Shown one piece after another: positions 1 to 5,247 of a stretch of 5,247 bases of DNA (positions within the stretch are counted from its first letter, which is position 1; the number at the start of each line of letters is the position of its first letter). The stretch is from DASWHD01 sp036393335 (GTDB lineage Bacteria; CG2-30-53-67; CG2-30-70-394). The position numbers were made by a program, and so were the translations under genes. The stretch spans positions 1 to 5,247 of the forward strand of contig DASWHD010000222.1 in assembly GCA_036393335.1 (NCBI GenBank). The letters are read 5' to 3'. The notes beneath the pieces are model-generated. The model had not been told where the DNA came from, did not search any database, and worked only from the letters and a program-made list of their open reading frames with translations.

Positions 1-25
1 ACGATGGTTCACGCGGATCCACCGC

Positions 26-604
26 CTACATGCCGACGGTGAACTTGAAATAGTTCACGACGTCCACGGCATCCCAGTCACAGCCTGGGCCGGCATTGTA
101 GGTACCGGTCACCAAGACCTCGTTCACGATGCCCTTGATCATGCCGACCGGGTCCGGCCCCAGGTAGCTCATCTCACCTTTCGCGGCGTTGAGCAGCGCG
201 GCGATCGCCCATCGTTCGAACTCGCTGCCGCTAGTGAGGAGCACTTTTAACTTTTGACTTGACCCCGTCCCAAAGGTGTCGCTGAACTTGTCATTCGAAT
301 ACGGCCAATTTGGAAATTCGTCGCTCCAATGGCCCGGCCCGCCGCCGTTGATCACGAAGCATTCCGACTCCGGCGTAGCATCCGATGCATTGCCGGAGCA
401 TCTCCCGGACGGCGCACAGATGTTGCCCCACGCCGGCTGGCTGCTCAGGGTGAGGATGACCGGAGCGGTGGCGGCGGCCTTCTTGAGGAATTGCCTGCGT
501 CCCCGCGATGCGGGGTGAGCCTCGCCCTTGGCAAACGCGGGGGCACCCTGCGCCGGCTCTACGGGGGTGACGGGATCTCGGCTCGAAAGGTCTTGGTCTC
601 TCAT
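26..604 (-). CDS. Tat-exported small protein of unknown function (192 aa)
   Basis: The function is not known. The N-terminus is a long polar region of about 35 residues, then a twin-arginine motif (G35-R36-R37-Q38-F39-L40-K41), a short hydrophobic stretch (about 43-53) and a plausible cleavage site after A58-W59-G60. This predicts folded export by the Tat system to the periplasm or beyond. The mature part has four cysteines (63, 69, 82, 175), which could form two disulfides. A GHW element (91-93) followed by FSDTFG (107-112), a Leu-rich stretch and AIAALLNAAKGEMSY (133-147) resembles, from memory, a GYWK...VFG...HAVAALLNA module of secreted bacterial proteins, in a divergent form. No C-terminal anchor or sorting signal is seen. 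I chose the ATG at 604 because AGAAGGG lies 7 nt upstream; the frame runs open to 772, but that extension covers the sigma-54 promoter and would bury the Tat signal. The gene appears monocistronic within the window. Confidence 0.85.
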   Translation of the reverse strand: MRDQDLSSRDPVTPVEPAQGAPAFAKGEAHPASRGRRQFLKKAAATAPVILTLSSQPAWGNICAPSGRCSGNASDATPESECFVINGGGPGHWSDEFPNWPYSNDKFSDTFGTGSSQKLKVLLTSGSEFERWAIAALLNAAKGEMSYLGPDPVGMIKGIVNEVLVTGTYNAGPGCDWDAVDVVNYFKFTVGM

Positions 605-611
605 GGCACTG

Positions 612-618
612 CCCTTCT
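612..618 (-). promoter_or_regulatory. Ribosome binding site that fixes the start of the Tat protein gene
   Basis: The minus strand reads AGAAGGG, 7 nt before the ATG at 604. This supports the 192-aa form over the 248-aa open frame that begins at 772. Confidence 0.65.
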
Positions 619-721
619 CGGGTGAGCAAGCTGCCCAACGTTGTGGCGTCCGGTCACTCCACCTCGTATAGCACGTTTGGGGGTTTGGTACAGATCGACG
701 ATCGCTCGCCAGGAAAAGGCC

Positions 722-737
722 AGCAATTCCAGTGCCA
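722..737 (-). promoter_or_regulatory. Sigma-54 (RpoN) -24/-12 promoter
   Basis: The minus strand reads TGGCACTGGAATTGCT. Against the sigma-54 consensus TGGCAC-R-N4-TTGC-W it differs only at the R position (T here). The invariant GG and GC are separated by exactly 10 nt. Transcription would start near position 711, leaving a leader of about 107 nt before the ATG at 604. A promoter of this class needs an AAA+ enhancer-binding activator, so the downstream gene would be under signal-dependent control. The match and spacing are seen directly; activity is inferred. Confidence 0.75.
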
Positions 738-871
738 TCCGGATCGTGGCTCAGGGCGGAGACGCTGGCCATCCCGCCGCGCCATTCACCGAGTCAATAG
801 ATTGAGGCGCTTATTCCGCTGTTGCGCCGAGACCGGCCGCCGCCGCGCGGTAATCCCACGCCGTGCGCGAC

Positions 872-912
872 TCATCTTGCGACGCGCCGACCGCGCCACC
901 GTCGCAAAATGA
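872..912. repeat. 12-bp inverted repeat, 17-nt spacer
   Basis: TCATCTTGCGAC (872-883) and GTCGCAAAATGA (901-912) are inverted copies matching at 11 of 12 positions. On the minus-strand RNA the single mismatch becomes a G-U pair. The element lies about 160-200 bp upstream of the predicted sigma-54 start site, a usual distance for an enhancer-binding-protein site. It could equally be an RNA stem with a 17-nt loop in a transcript running on from the ClC gene. There is no T-run after it, so it is not an ordinary terminator. Confidence 0.55.
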
Positions 913-918
913 AACAGT

Positions 919-1077
919 GCTTGCTCCGCCGGCCGGTCAGTAAAGTCAGTGGGTTGGCCGTTCGCGGACGGGGAGGCGTCGCTCTGGGGAGGCTCCCCGA
1001 GCCCCCCGCGACCAGACGGGCGGGGTACGGCCGGGAGGGGGCGCGGGGGCGGAGCGAGCGTCCCCGCTTGCTCCGCC
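919..1077. repeat. 12-bp direct repeat with an inverted third copy
   Basis: GCTTGCTCCGCC occurs exactly at 919-930 and again at 1066-1077. An inverted copy with one change lies at 1048-1059 and pairs with the second copy in the 1046-1079 hairpin. The first copy could compete for the same partner, so two mutually exclusive folds are possible. The sequence identity is seen; the switching idea is inference. Confidence 0.5.
981..1025. repeat. Two adjacent GC-rich stem-loops
   Basis: The first (981-1002) pairs GCTC-(t)-GGGGA with TCCCC-GAGC: 9 bp with a 1-nt bulge and a 3-nt loop. The second (1004-1025) pairs CCCCGC with GCGGGG across 10 nt. No T-run follows on either strand. Short stems arise easily in sequence this rich in G and C, so each alone is weak. 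Confidence 0.35.
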
Positions 1078-1079
1078 CC
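1046..1079. repeat. Strong 15-bp hairpin with 4-nt loop
   Basis: GGGGCGGAGCGAGCG (1046-1060) pairs with CGCTTGCTCCGCCCC (1065-1079) across the loop TCCC. The only imperfection is 1056 with 1069, a G-U pair on the plus-strand RNA but an A-C mismatch on the minus strand. No T-run follows, so it is not a textbook intrinsic terminator. It could be an extragenic palindromic element, the core of a structured RNA, or a stem that stabilises or ends the ClC transcript. Confidence 0.7.
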
Positions 1080-1086
1080 GTGTCCG

Positions 1087-1110
1087 GCGATGCTGTTTGG
1101 AGCAGATCGC
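1087..1110. repeat. 8-bp stem-loop beside the strong hairpin
   Basis: GCGATGCT (1087-1094) pairs with AGCA and TCGC (1101-1104 and 1107-1110) around loop GTTTGG, with a 2-nt bulge. It begins 7 nt after the 1046-1079 hairpin. A further 5-bp hairpin, CCCGG-CGCA-CCGGG, lies at 1126-1139. Confidence 0.35.
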
Positions 1111-1234
1111 GGAACGCCTCCCGTGCCCGGCGCACCGGGTCGCGGGCGGGACACCCCCTACCCGGCGGCCCCGTTTTGTAAGGTTTTTGAACGCATTTTC
1201 TCCCGCTCGCCGGAAAATCCGTGGGCAAACGATG

Positions 1235-1260
1235 AAAAAACAATGTGTTCAAGCGAGCAC
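1235..1260 (-). terminator. Possible weak intrinsic terminator downstream of the ClC gene
   Basis: On the minus strand GTGCTC and GAACAC (1260-1245) form a 6-position stem with one C-A mismatch around loop GCTT. ATTG and then six T (1240-1235) follow. It lies about 200 nt past the ClC stop. The stem is weak, so this is only the best T-run candidate in the gap. Confidence 0.25.
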
Positions 1261-1432
1261 GGAGCTGTAAAGTGCAGTTAACAGAGCGGCTGACTGGGCC
1301 TTCGGCAGATCCACACTACACCGCAGTCATCACGTCGGCCCATTCCCGTCTCGAATCCAGAGCTGAACAAAACCAACGGGTTGTCAGCGATGGCCGATGT
1401 GGTGTCAGCCGAATTGTCACCTGCGGTCCACG

Positions 1433-1453
1433 GCGCGCGGCGGGCCGCGGCGC
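1433..1453. repeat. GC-rich stem-loop just after the ClC stop codon
   Basis: GCGCGCGG (1433-1440) pairs with CCGC-G-(g)-CGC (1445-1453) around loop CGGG, giving 8 bp with one bulged base. It starts 10 nt beyond the ClC stop. No T-run follows on the minus strand, so it may protect the 3' end of the message or assist Rho-dependent termination, or be incidental. Confidence 0.35.
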
Positions 1454-1463
1454 GGGATGCAGC

Positions 1464-3272
1464 TCAGTGTACCGACGCGCCGTAGTGGTCTCGCGGTCGC
1501 TCCAGGACCGACTCGTTGTAGGCGCGGATTACGTCCTGGCGCTTGATCATCCCCACCACCTTGCGTGGATCTCTGCGCGTGACCACCGGCATCTGCTCGA
1601 TGTCCTTCAGGCCGAACTGCTCCATCGCCCGATTGAGGGTGTCGTCGGGGAAGACGGTGATCACCTCACGGGTCATCAGCTCGCCCACCACCACCAGGCG
1701 GGCCAGTTCCTCTTCCAGGATGATGGTGCGGATGTCGTTGAGGGAGATGATGCCGCTCATCCTCTCTTCCTTGTCGAGGACCGGGAAGTAGACCCACGAG
1801 CTGGTACGGAACTTCTCCCCGAGGGCCTCCAGGTGGAGGGAGGCGGGCACGGTGGTGAAATCCTGCCGCATCACGTCCCGGACCAGGACCGCGTTCATCA
1901 CGGTCATCTCGCGGCCCGCCTTCAGGGCCACGCCGCGGCGGGAGAGGTCCTCCGTGTCGATCGACTCGGGATAGAAGACCCGGGCGATCACCGATCCTAT
2001 GGCGCTGGCAAAGAGCACCGGCAGGATGACCTCATGAGAATTGGTGATCTCGAACAGCAGAAACATCGCGGTGAGGGGCGCGTGGATCGCCGCGGATAGG
2101 AACGCCCCCATCCCCACCAGGGCATAGGCCCCCAACGGTGCCGAGAGGTCGGGGAAGAAGTGGTGGACGATCCCGCCGTAGGCACCGCCGATCATCACGC
2201 CGATGAACATCGACGGGCCGAATATCCCCCCGGCGCCGCCGGAGCCCAGGGTGATGGAGGTGGCGATCATCTTTAACAGGGGCAGGGCGAGCATCAGGAG
2301 CCACGGCAGCTCGCCGCGCATCGCCTCGCTGATGTGGTGATAGCCGGTGCCAAAGATCTGCGGAAAGCCGATGCCGATACAGCCCACCAGCAACGCCCCG
2401 AGGAGAGGCCGCACCAGGGGACTGATGCGCACCTCCTCGAAGAAGTCCCAGATGCCGTAGAACAGCTTGATGTAGACCACCGCCGAGGCCCCGACGAGAA
2501 GCCCGAGGCCGGCGTAGAAGATCAGCTCCCAGTAGCTCACCAGGAGGTACCGCGGCACTTCGAACATCAGGGCGTTGCCGAAGATCATGCGCGAGGTGAC
2601 GGTCGCCACCCCGGCGGAGATCACCAGGGGCGTGAAGTGGTTGATCTCGAAATCGCCGAGCAGCACGATCTCGATGGCGAACAGCACGCCCGCGATCGGC
2701 GCGTTAAAGGCCGCTGCGATGCCGCCTGCCACCCCCGCCCCCACCAGAACGCGCATCTTGGTCCCGCCGATGCCCAGGGTCTGGCCGACGTTGGAGCCGA
2801 TCGCGCCCCCGAGCTGGGCGATGGGCCCCTCCAAGCCGGCGGAGCCACCGCTGCCGATGGTGAGCGCCGGGGCGATCACCTTGAGAAAGATGTTCCGCGC
2901 GCGGATCACCCCGCCGCGCAAGTTGACGATCTCCAGGAAGCGCGGCAGACCGTAACCCCCCACGTCCCCGGGGAAGATCACCGCCAGGGGGATGAGCAGA
3001 GCGACGCCGACGATCGGCAGGAGGGGCAAGGCGAGGCGCCGCAGCCCCCCCGCATCGATCTGTAGGAAGGAGTACAAGGGTCCATAGAAGTACGCCTCCA
3101 CCGTCTCCACACTGGTACGCAGCACCGCGAAGCCGAGGGCCGACAGCAGCCCGACCACGACGGCTATGAGGATGAGCTGGGTCTCGTCGGAGGGCCGGAT
3201 GGTGCGCAGGCGGTCCCGCACCCGGCGGCTACGCTGTCCCCAGATGCGTGCCCAGGCCCGCACGCCGCTCAC
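1464..3272 (-). CDS. ClC-family chloride channel/transporter with tandem CBS domains (602 aa)
   Basis: This inner-membrane protein moves chloride or a similar anion as a dimer. An Arg-rich N-terminus precedes about ten hydrophobic segments, from 33-52 through 415-433. The selectivity-filter motifs appear in order: GGYGLP (105-110), GLEGP (146-150) and GGIFGP (348-353). The gating glutamate is E148. The position of the internal proton glutamate is Ile202 (after E201), as in channel-type members, and the central filter tyrosine position is His413. Two CBS domains follow (about 462-519 and 529-585), which in this family bind adenine nucleotides and modulate gating. I chose GTG at 3272: six G lie 5 nt upstream, and residues before it look non-coding. 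The frame is open to an ATG at 3491, inside glmS. The gene follows glmS after 151 nt. Family is secure; channel versus antiporter is not. Confidence 0.93.
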   Translation of the reverse strand: MSGVRAWARIWGQRSRRVRDRLRTIRPSDETQLILIAVVVGLLSALGFAVLRTSVETVEAYFYGPLYSFLQIDAGGLRRLALPLLPIVGVALLIPLAVIFPGDVGGYGLPRFLEIVNLRGGVIRARNIFLKVIAPALTIGSGGSAGLEGPIAQLGGAIGSNVGQTLGIGGTKMRVLVGAGVAGGIAAAFNAPIAGVLFAIEIVLLGDFEINHFTPLVISAGVATVTSRMIFGNALMFEVPRYLLVSYWELIFYAGLGLLVGASAVVYIKLFYGIWDFFEEVRISPLVRPLLGALLVGCIGIGFPQIFGTGYHHISEAMRGELPWLLMLALPLLKMIATSITLGSGGAGGIFGPSMFIGVMIGGAYGGIVHHFFPDLSAPLGAYALVGMGAFLSAAIHAPLTAMFLLFEITNSHEVILPVLFASAIGSVIARVFYPESIDTEDLSRRGVALKAGREMTVMNAVLVRDVMRQDFTTVPASLHLEALGEKFRTSSWVYFPVLDKEERMSGIISLNDIRTIILEEELARLVVVGELMTREVITVFPDDTLNRAMEQFGLKDIEQMPVVTRRDPRKVVGMIKRQDVIRAYNESVLERPRDHYGASVH

Positions 3273-3277
3273 CTGAT

Positions 3278-3283
3278 CCCCCC
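3278..3283 (-). promoter_or_regulatory. Putative ribosome binding site for the ClC GTG start
   Basis: The minus strand has GGGGGG followed by ATCAG and GTG. It is the best purine-rich site between the glmS stop and the first conserved ClC residues, and no in-frame ATG occurs before the membrane core apart from the one inside glmS. Confidence 0.45.
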
Positions 3284-3324
3284 ATGTTTCTCGGTCAGGG
3301 TACGTCGCGTGCACAATCGTGTCT

Positions 3325-3346
3325 GGGCGCGCCACCACGTGCGCCC
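3325..3346. repeat. Stem-loop between glmS and the ClC gene
   Basis: GGGCGC (3325-3330) pairs with GCGCCC (3341-3346). On the plus strand two more pairs (one G-U) extend the stem to 8 bp around CACCAC. On the minus strand, the transcribed one, the stem has an A-C mismatch, and no T-run follows. It is not a convincing terminator, so read-through from glmS is possible. Confidence 0.3.
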
Positions 3347-3423
3347 GTGCGCACCCCCCACCGCCGGTCGCCCATCGGCAGCGGTGCGATTCGGTTGGAG
3401 CGAGGACATGGGGATGGTGCGGG

Positions 3424-5247
3424 TTACTCGACGGTGACCGACTTCGCCAGATTGCGCGGCTGGTCGACGTCGGTTCCGCGGCGCACGGCAATATAGTAGG
3501 CGAGGAGCTGCAATGGCACCGCCATCAAGATCGGTGTGAGGAACCGATTGGTGTGCGGCACGGCGATGGTGATGGTCCCCTCCGGGAGGCTCTTCTCCAG
3601 TCCCTCGTGGATGATGGCGATCGGTACGCCGTCACGCGCCCGCACCTCCTCGATGTTGGAGAGCATCTTCTCTTTCAGCTCATCGTCCGGCAGTAGACAG
3701 ACCACCGGCACCTCCTCATCGATCAGGGCGATCGGGCCGTGCTTCATCTCGCCCGCGGGGTATCCCTCCGCGTGTATGTACGAGATCTCCTTGAGCTTCA
3801 GCGCCCCCTCCAGGGCCAGAGGGTAGTTGATGCCCCGGGCCAGGTAGAGGAAGTCGCGCCGGTCGAAGAATTGTCGCGCCAGGGCCTCGCACTCGCCCTC
3901 GCTGGCCAGGGCCCGTTCCACCTTGATGGGCAGCTCCACGAGGTCCTGGAGCAGCCGCGTGCGCTGCTCCTCCGGCAGGCGGTCGTTGATCTGCCCGAGC
4001 TGCAGGGCGAGGAGAAACAGCACCGTAAGCTGGGTGGTGAACGCCTTGGTGGAGGCCACGCCGATCTCCGGCCCGGCGTGGGTGTAGAGAGTGGCCTCCG
4101 CCTCGCGGGTCATGGTGGAGCCCACCACGTTGCAGATCGCCAGGGTCTGGGCGCCCTGCCGCTTCGCCTGACGCAGGGCGGCGAGGGTGTCGGCGGTCTC
4201 GCCGCTCTGGGAGATGGTCACCAGCAGGGTACGCGGGCCGATGATCGGGTCGCGGTAGCGGAACTCGGAAGCGATGTCCACCTCCACCCCGATGCCGGCG
4301 ATGTTCTCGATCATGTACTTGCCCACCAGGGCCGCGTGCCACGAGGTGCCGCAGGCGACGATCACCACCCGCCGCACCGCGCGCAGGAAGTCGCGGTCCA
4401 ACCCCAGGTCACCCAGCGCCGCCCGCTGCCCCACCTGGTTGATGCGCCCGATCAGGGTGTCGTTGATCGCCCGGGGCTGTTCGTGGATCTCCTTAAGCAT
4501 GAAGTGCTTGTAGCCCGCCTTCTCCGCCATCACTGGGTTCCAGTCGATGTGGGTCGTATTTCGCTCCACGGGCTGGCCGGCGAGGTCGGTGATGTGGATG
4601 GCATCGGCGGTCAGCTCGGCCACGTCCCCGTCTTCCAGGAAGATCATGTCACGGGTGTGAGAGAGCATCGCCGGGGTGTCGGAGGCGAGGAACGACTCCC
4701 CCTCGCCGCGGGCGAGCACCAGGGGCGAGCCGTAGCGCGCGGCATACAGGGTATGCGGATGGTCGAGGCACAGGAGGGCCACGGCGTAGGCGCCGCGCAC
4801 CTCGTGCAGGGCGGAGCGCAGGGCCTCGGCGCCGCTCTTCCCCCGGCGCCGGTGAGAGGCGATCAGGTGCGCGATCACCTCGGTATCGGTCTCCGATGTG
4901 AACACGAATCCCTCGGCCTGCAGGCGCTCGCGCAACTCGACGAAGTTCTCGATGATGCCGTTGTGCACCAAGGCCAGACCGTGGGAGATGTGTGGGTGGG
5001 CGTTGACCTCGGAGGGGCGGCCGTGGGTCGCCCAGCGAGTGTGGCCGATGCCGAGGGTGGCGGTGAATTTCTCCCGCGCCAGGTTTTCGATGAGCCGCGC
5101 GAGCTTCCCCTCGGCGCGGCGCACCGTGATCCCCGCGGGCTCCAGCAGGGCGACCCCCGCGGAGTCATAACCGCGGTACTCGAGACGCTCCAGACCGCCC
5201 AACAAGATCGGGAGGGCGGGTTGCTTGCCGATGTAACCGACGATGCC
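3424..5247 (-). CDS. glmS: Glutamine-fructose-6-phosphate aminotransferase (isomerizing), 5' end cut by two codons
   Basis: GlmS converts fructose-6-phosphate and glutamine to glucosamine-6-phosphate and glutamate in the cytoplasm, the first committed step to UDP-GlcNAc for peptidoglycan and LPS. The visible frame begins GIVGYIG, the residues after Met-Cys in this family, so the catalytic Cys nucleophile lies just outside the window. Adding two codons gives 609 aa, the E. coli length. The glutaminase domain (about 2-240) has GHTRWATHG (70-78), HNGIIEN (97-103) and D123. The isomerase half has two SIS domains: CGTS (301-304), SQSGET (348-353) and STK (401-403) in the first, E482, K486, E489 and H505 in the second. 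The C-terminus is LAKSVTVE with K604. All key residues are present. The start near 5253 is off the window, so promoter and upstream neighbours are not visible. Confidence 0.98.
   Translation of the reverse strand, partial: GIVGYIGKQPALPILLGGLERLEYRGYDSAGVALLEPAGITVRRAEGKLARLIENLAREKFTATLGIGHTRWATHGRPSEVNAHPHISHGLALVHNGIIENFVELRERLQAEGFVFTSETDTEVIAHLIASHRRRGKSGAEALRSALHEVRGAYAVALLCLDHPHTLYAARYGSPLVLARGEGESFLASDTPAMLSHTRDMIFLEDGDVAELTADAIHITDLAGQPVERNTTHIDWNPVMAEKAGYKHFMLKEIHEQPRAINDTLIGRINQVGQRAALGDLGLDRDFLRAVRRVVIVACGTSWHAALVGKYMIENIAGIGVEVDIASEFRYRDPIIGPRTLLVTISQSGETADTLAALRQAKRQGAQTLAICNVVGSTMTREAEATLYTHAGPEIGVASTKAFTTQLTVLFLLALQLGQINDRLPEEQRTRLLQDLVELPIKVERALASEGECEALARQFFDRRDFLYLARGINYPLALEGALKLKEISYIHAEGYPAGEMKHGPIALIDEEVPVVCLLPDDELKEKMLSNIEEVRARDGVPIAIIHEGLEKSLPEGTITIAVPHTNRFLTPILMAVPLQLLAYYIAVRRGTDVDQPRNLAKSVTVE

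Larger units (their letters stand above)
738..1463. other. Gene-free intergenic region rich in stem-loops
   Basis: About 725 bp lie between the ClC stop and the sigma-54 promoter. Several frames are open on both strands, but their products are Arg/Pro/Gly-rich, mutually overlapping, and show no recognisable domain or convincing ribosome binding site. The segment 950-1175 is extremely G+C-rich and packed with inverted repeats. The segment 1175-1350 is more A+T-rich, with T and A runs. No tRNA, rRNA, transposase fragment or CRISPR repeat is seen. Confidence 0.6.

Noticed and set aside
605..772. N-terminal extension of the Tat protein to an ATG at 772
   Set aside because: It would place the sigma-54 promoter inside the coding region and put the Tat motif over 90 residues from the start. 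The ATG at 604 has a well-spaced ribosome binding site.
786..1154. 122-aa minus-strand open frame in the gap
   Set aside because: It is Pro/Arg/Gly-rich with low-complexity composition, overlaps other open frames in several phases, spans the strong hairpins, and shows no recognisable domain.
1340..1370. tRNA T-arm-like sequence (CTCGAATCC / GGATTCGAG)
   Set aside because: The flanking bases do not form the 5-bp T stem, and no acceptor or anticodon arm is found at the right distance on either strand.
1245..2099. 284-aa plus-strand open frame antisense to the 3' half of the ClC gene
   Set aside because: It is a His/Asp/Arg-rich shadow of the ClC coding frame, starts in the intergenic region, and has no domain signature. 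The opposite strand encodes clear CBS domains.
2334..3065. 243-aa plus-strand open frame antisense to the ClC membrane region
   Set aside because: Composition dominated by Asp, His, Gln and Arg is typical of the antisense of a GC-rich membrane-protein gene. The minus strand carries all ClC motifs.
3269..3409. 46-codon minus-strand frame (ATG at 3409) whose TGA overlaps the ClC GTG start as GTGA
   Set aside because: The overlap looks like translational coupling, but there is no Shine-Dalgarno before the ATG and the Arg-rich product resembles nothing I know. Chance is likely in GC-rich DNA, though it mildly supports the GTG as start.
3273..3491. Longer ClC protein starting at the ATG at 3491
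   Set aside because: It would overlap the end of glmS by 68 nt, and the added residues have no ClC similarity. The GTG at 3272 sits just before the typical Arg-rich segment and first helix.
3716..4342. 208-aa minus-strand frame inside glmS
   Set aside because: It is an out-of-phase shadow of glmS, whose own frame carries every family motif without interruption.

Overview
The window comes from a GC-rich bacterium, most likely a gammaproteobacterium. The best evidence is the glucosamine-6-phosphate synthase: it would be 609 aa complete, like the E. coli enzyme, and keeps the same catalytic numbering in its isomerase half. This taxonomic call is inference. All three supported genes lie on the minus strand, so they read from right to left.

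3424-5247 is glmS, complete except for its first two codons. 1464-3272 is a ClC-family chloride channel or transporter with a C-terminal pair of CBS domains. The 151 nt between them shows no convincing promoter or terminator, so co-transcription is possible. The pairing has no obvious shared pathway: GlmS makes amino sugar for the cell envelope, ClC moves anions.

605-1463 is a long stretch without a supportable gene. The reading frames there are overlapping Arg/Pro-rich artefacts of high GC. It holds a run of inverted repeats, including a 15-bp stem with a 4-nt loop (1046-1079), a 12-bp near-perfect inverted repeat (872-912) and a 12-bp direct repeat, plus a weak terminator candidate.

26-604 encodes a 192-aa protein with a twin-arginine (Tat) signal and a short mature domain. 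The mature part resembles the Gly-Tyr-Trp-Lys / Ala-Ala-Leu-Leu-Asn-Ala pattern of some secreted bacterial proteins. It has its own ribosome binding site and a near-consensus sigma-54 promoter (722-737).

The most interesting unit is this last one: a sigma-54 type promoter driving a small exported protein of unknown function, with an inverted repeat about 160-200 bp upstream of the predicted transcription start, where an enhancer-binding activator could sit. No complete new multi-gene system is visible.
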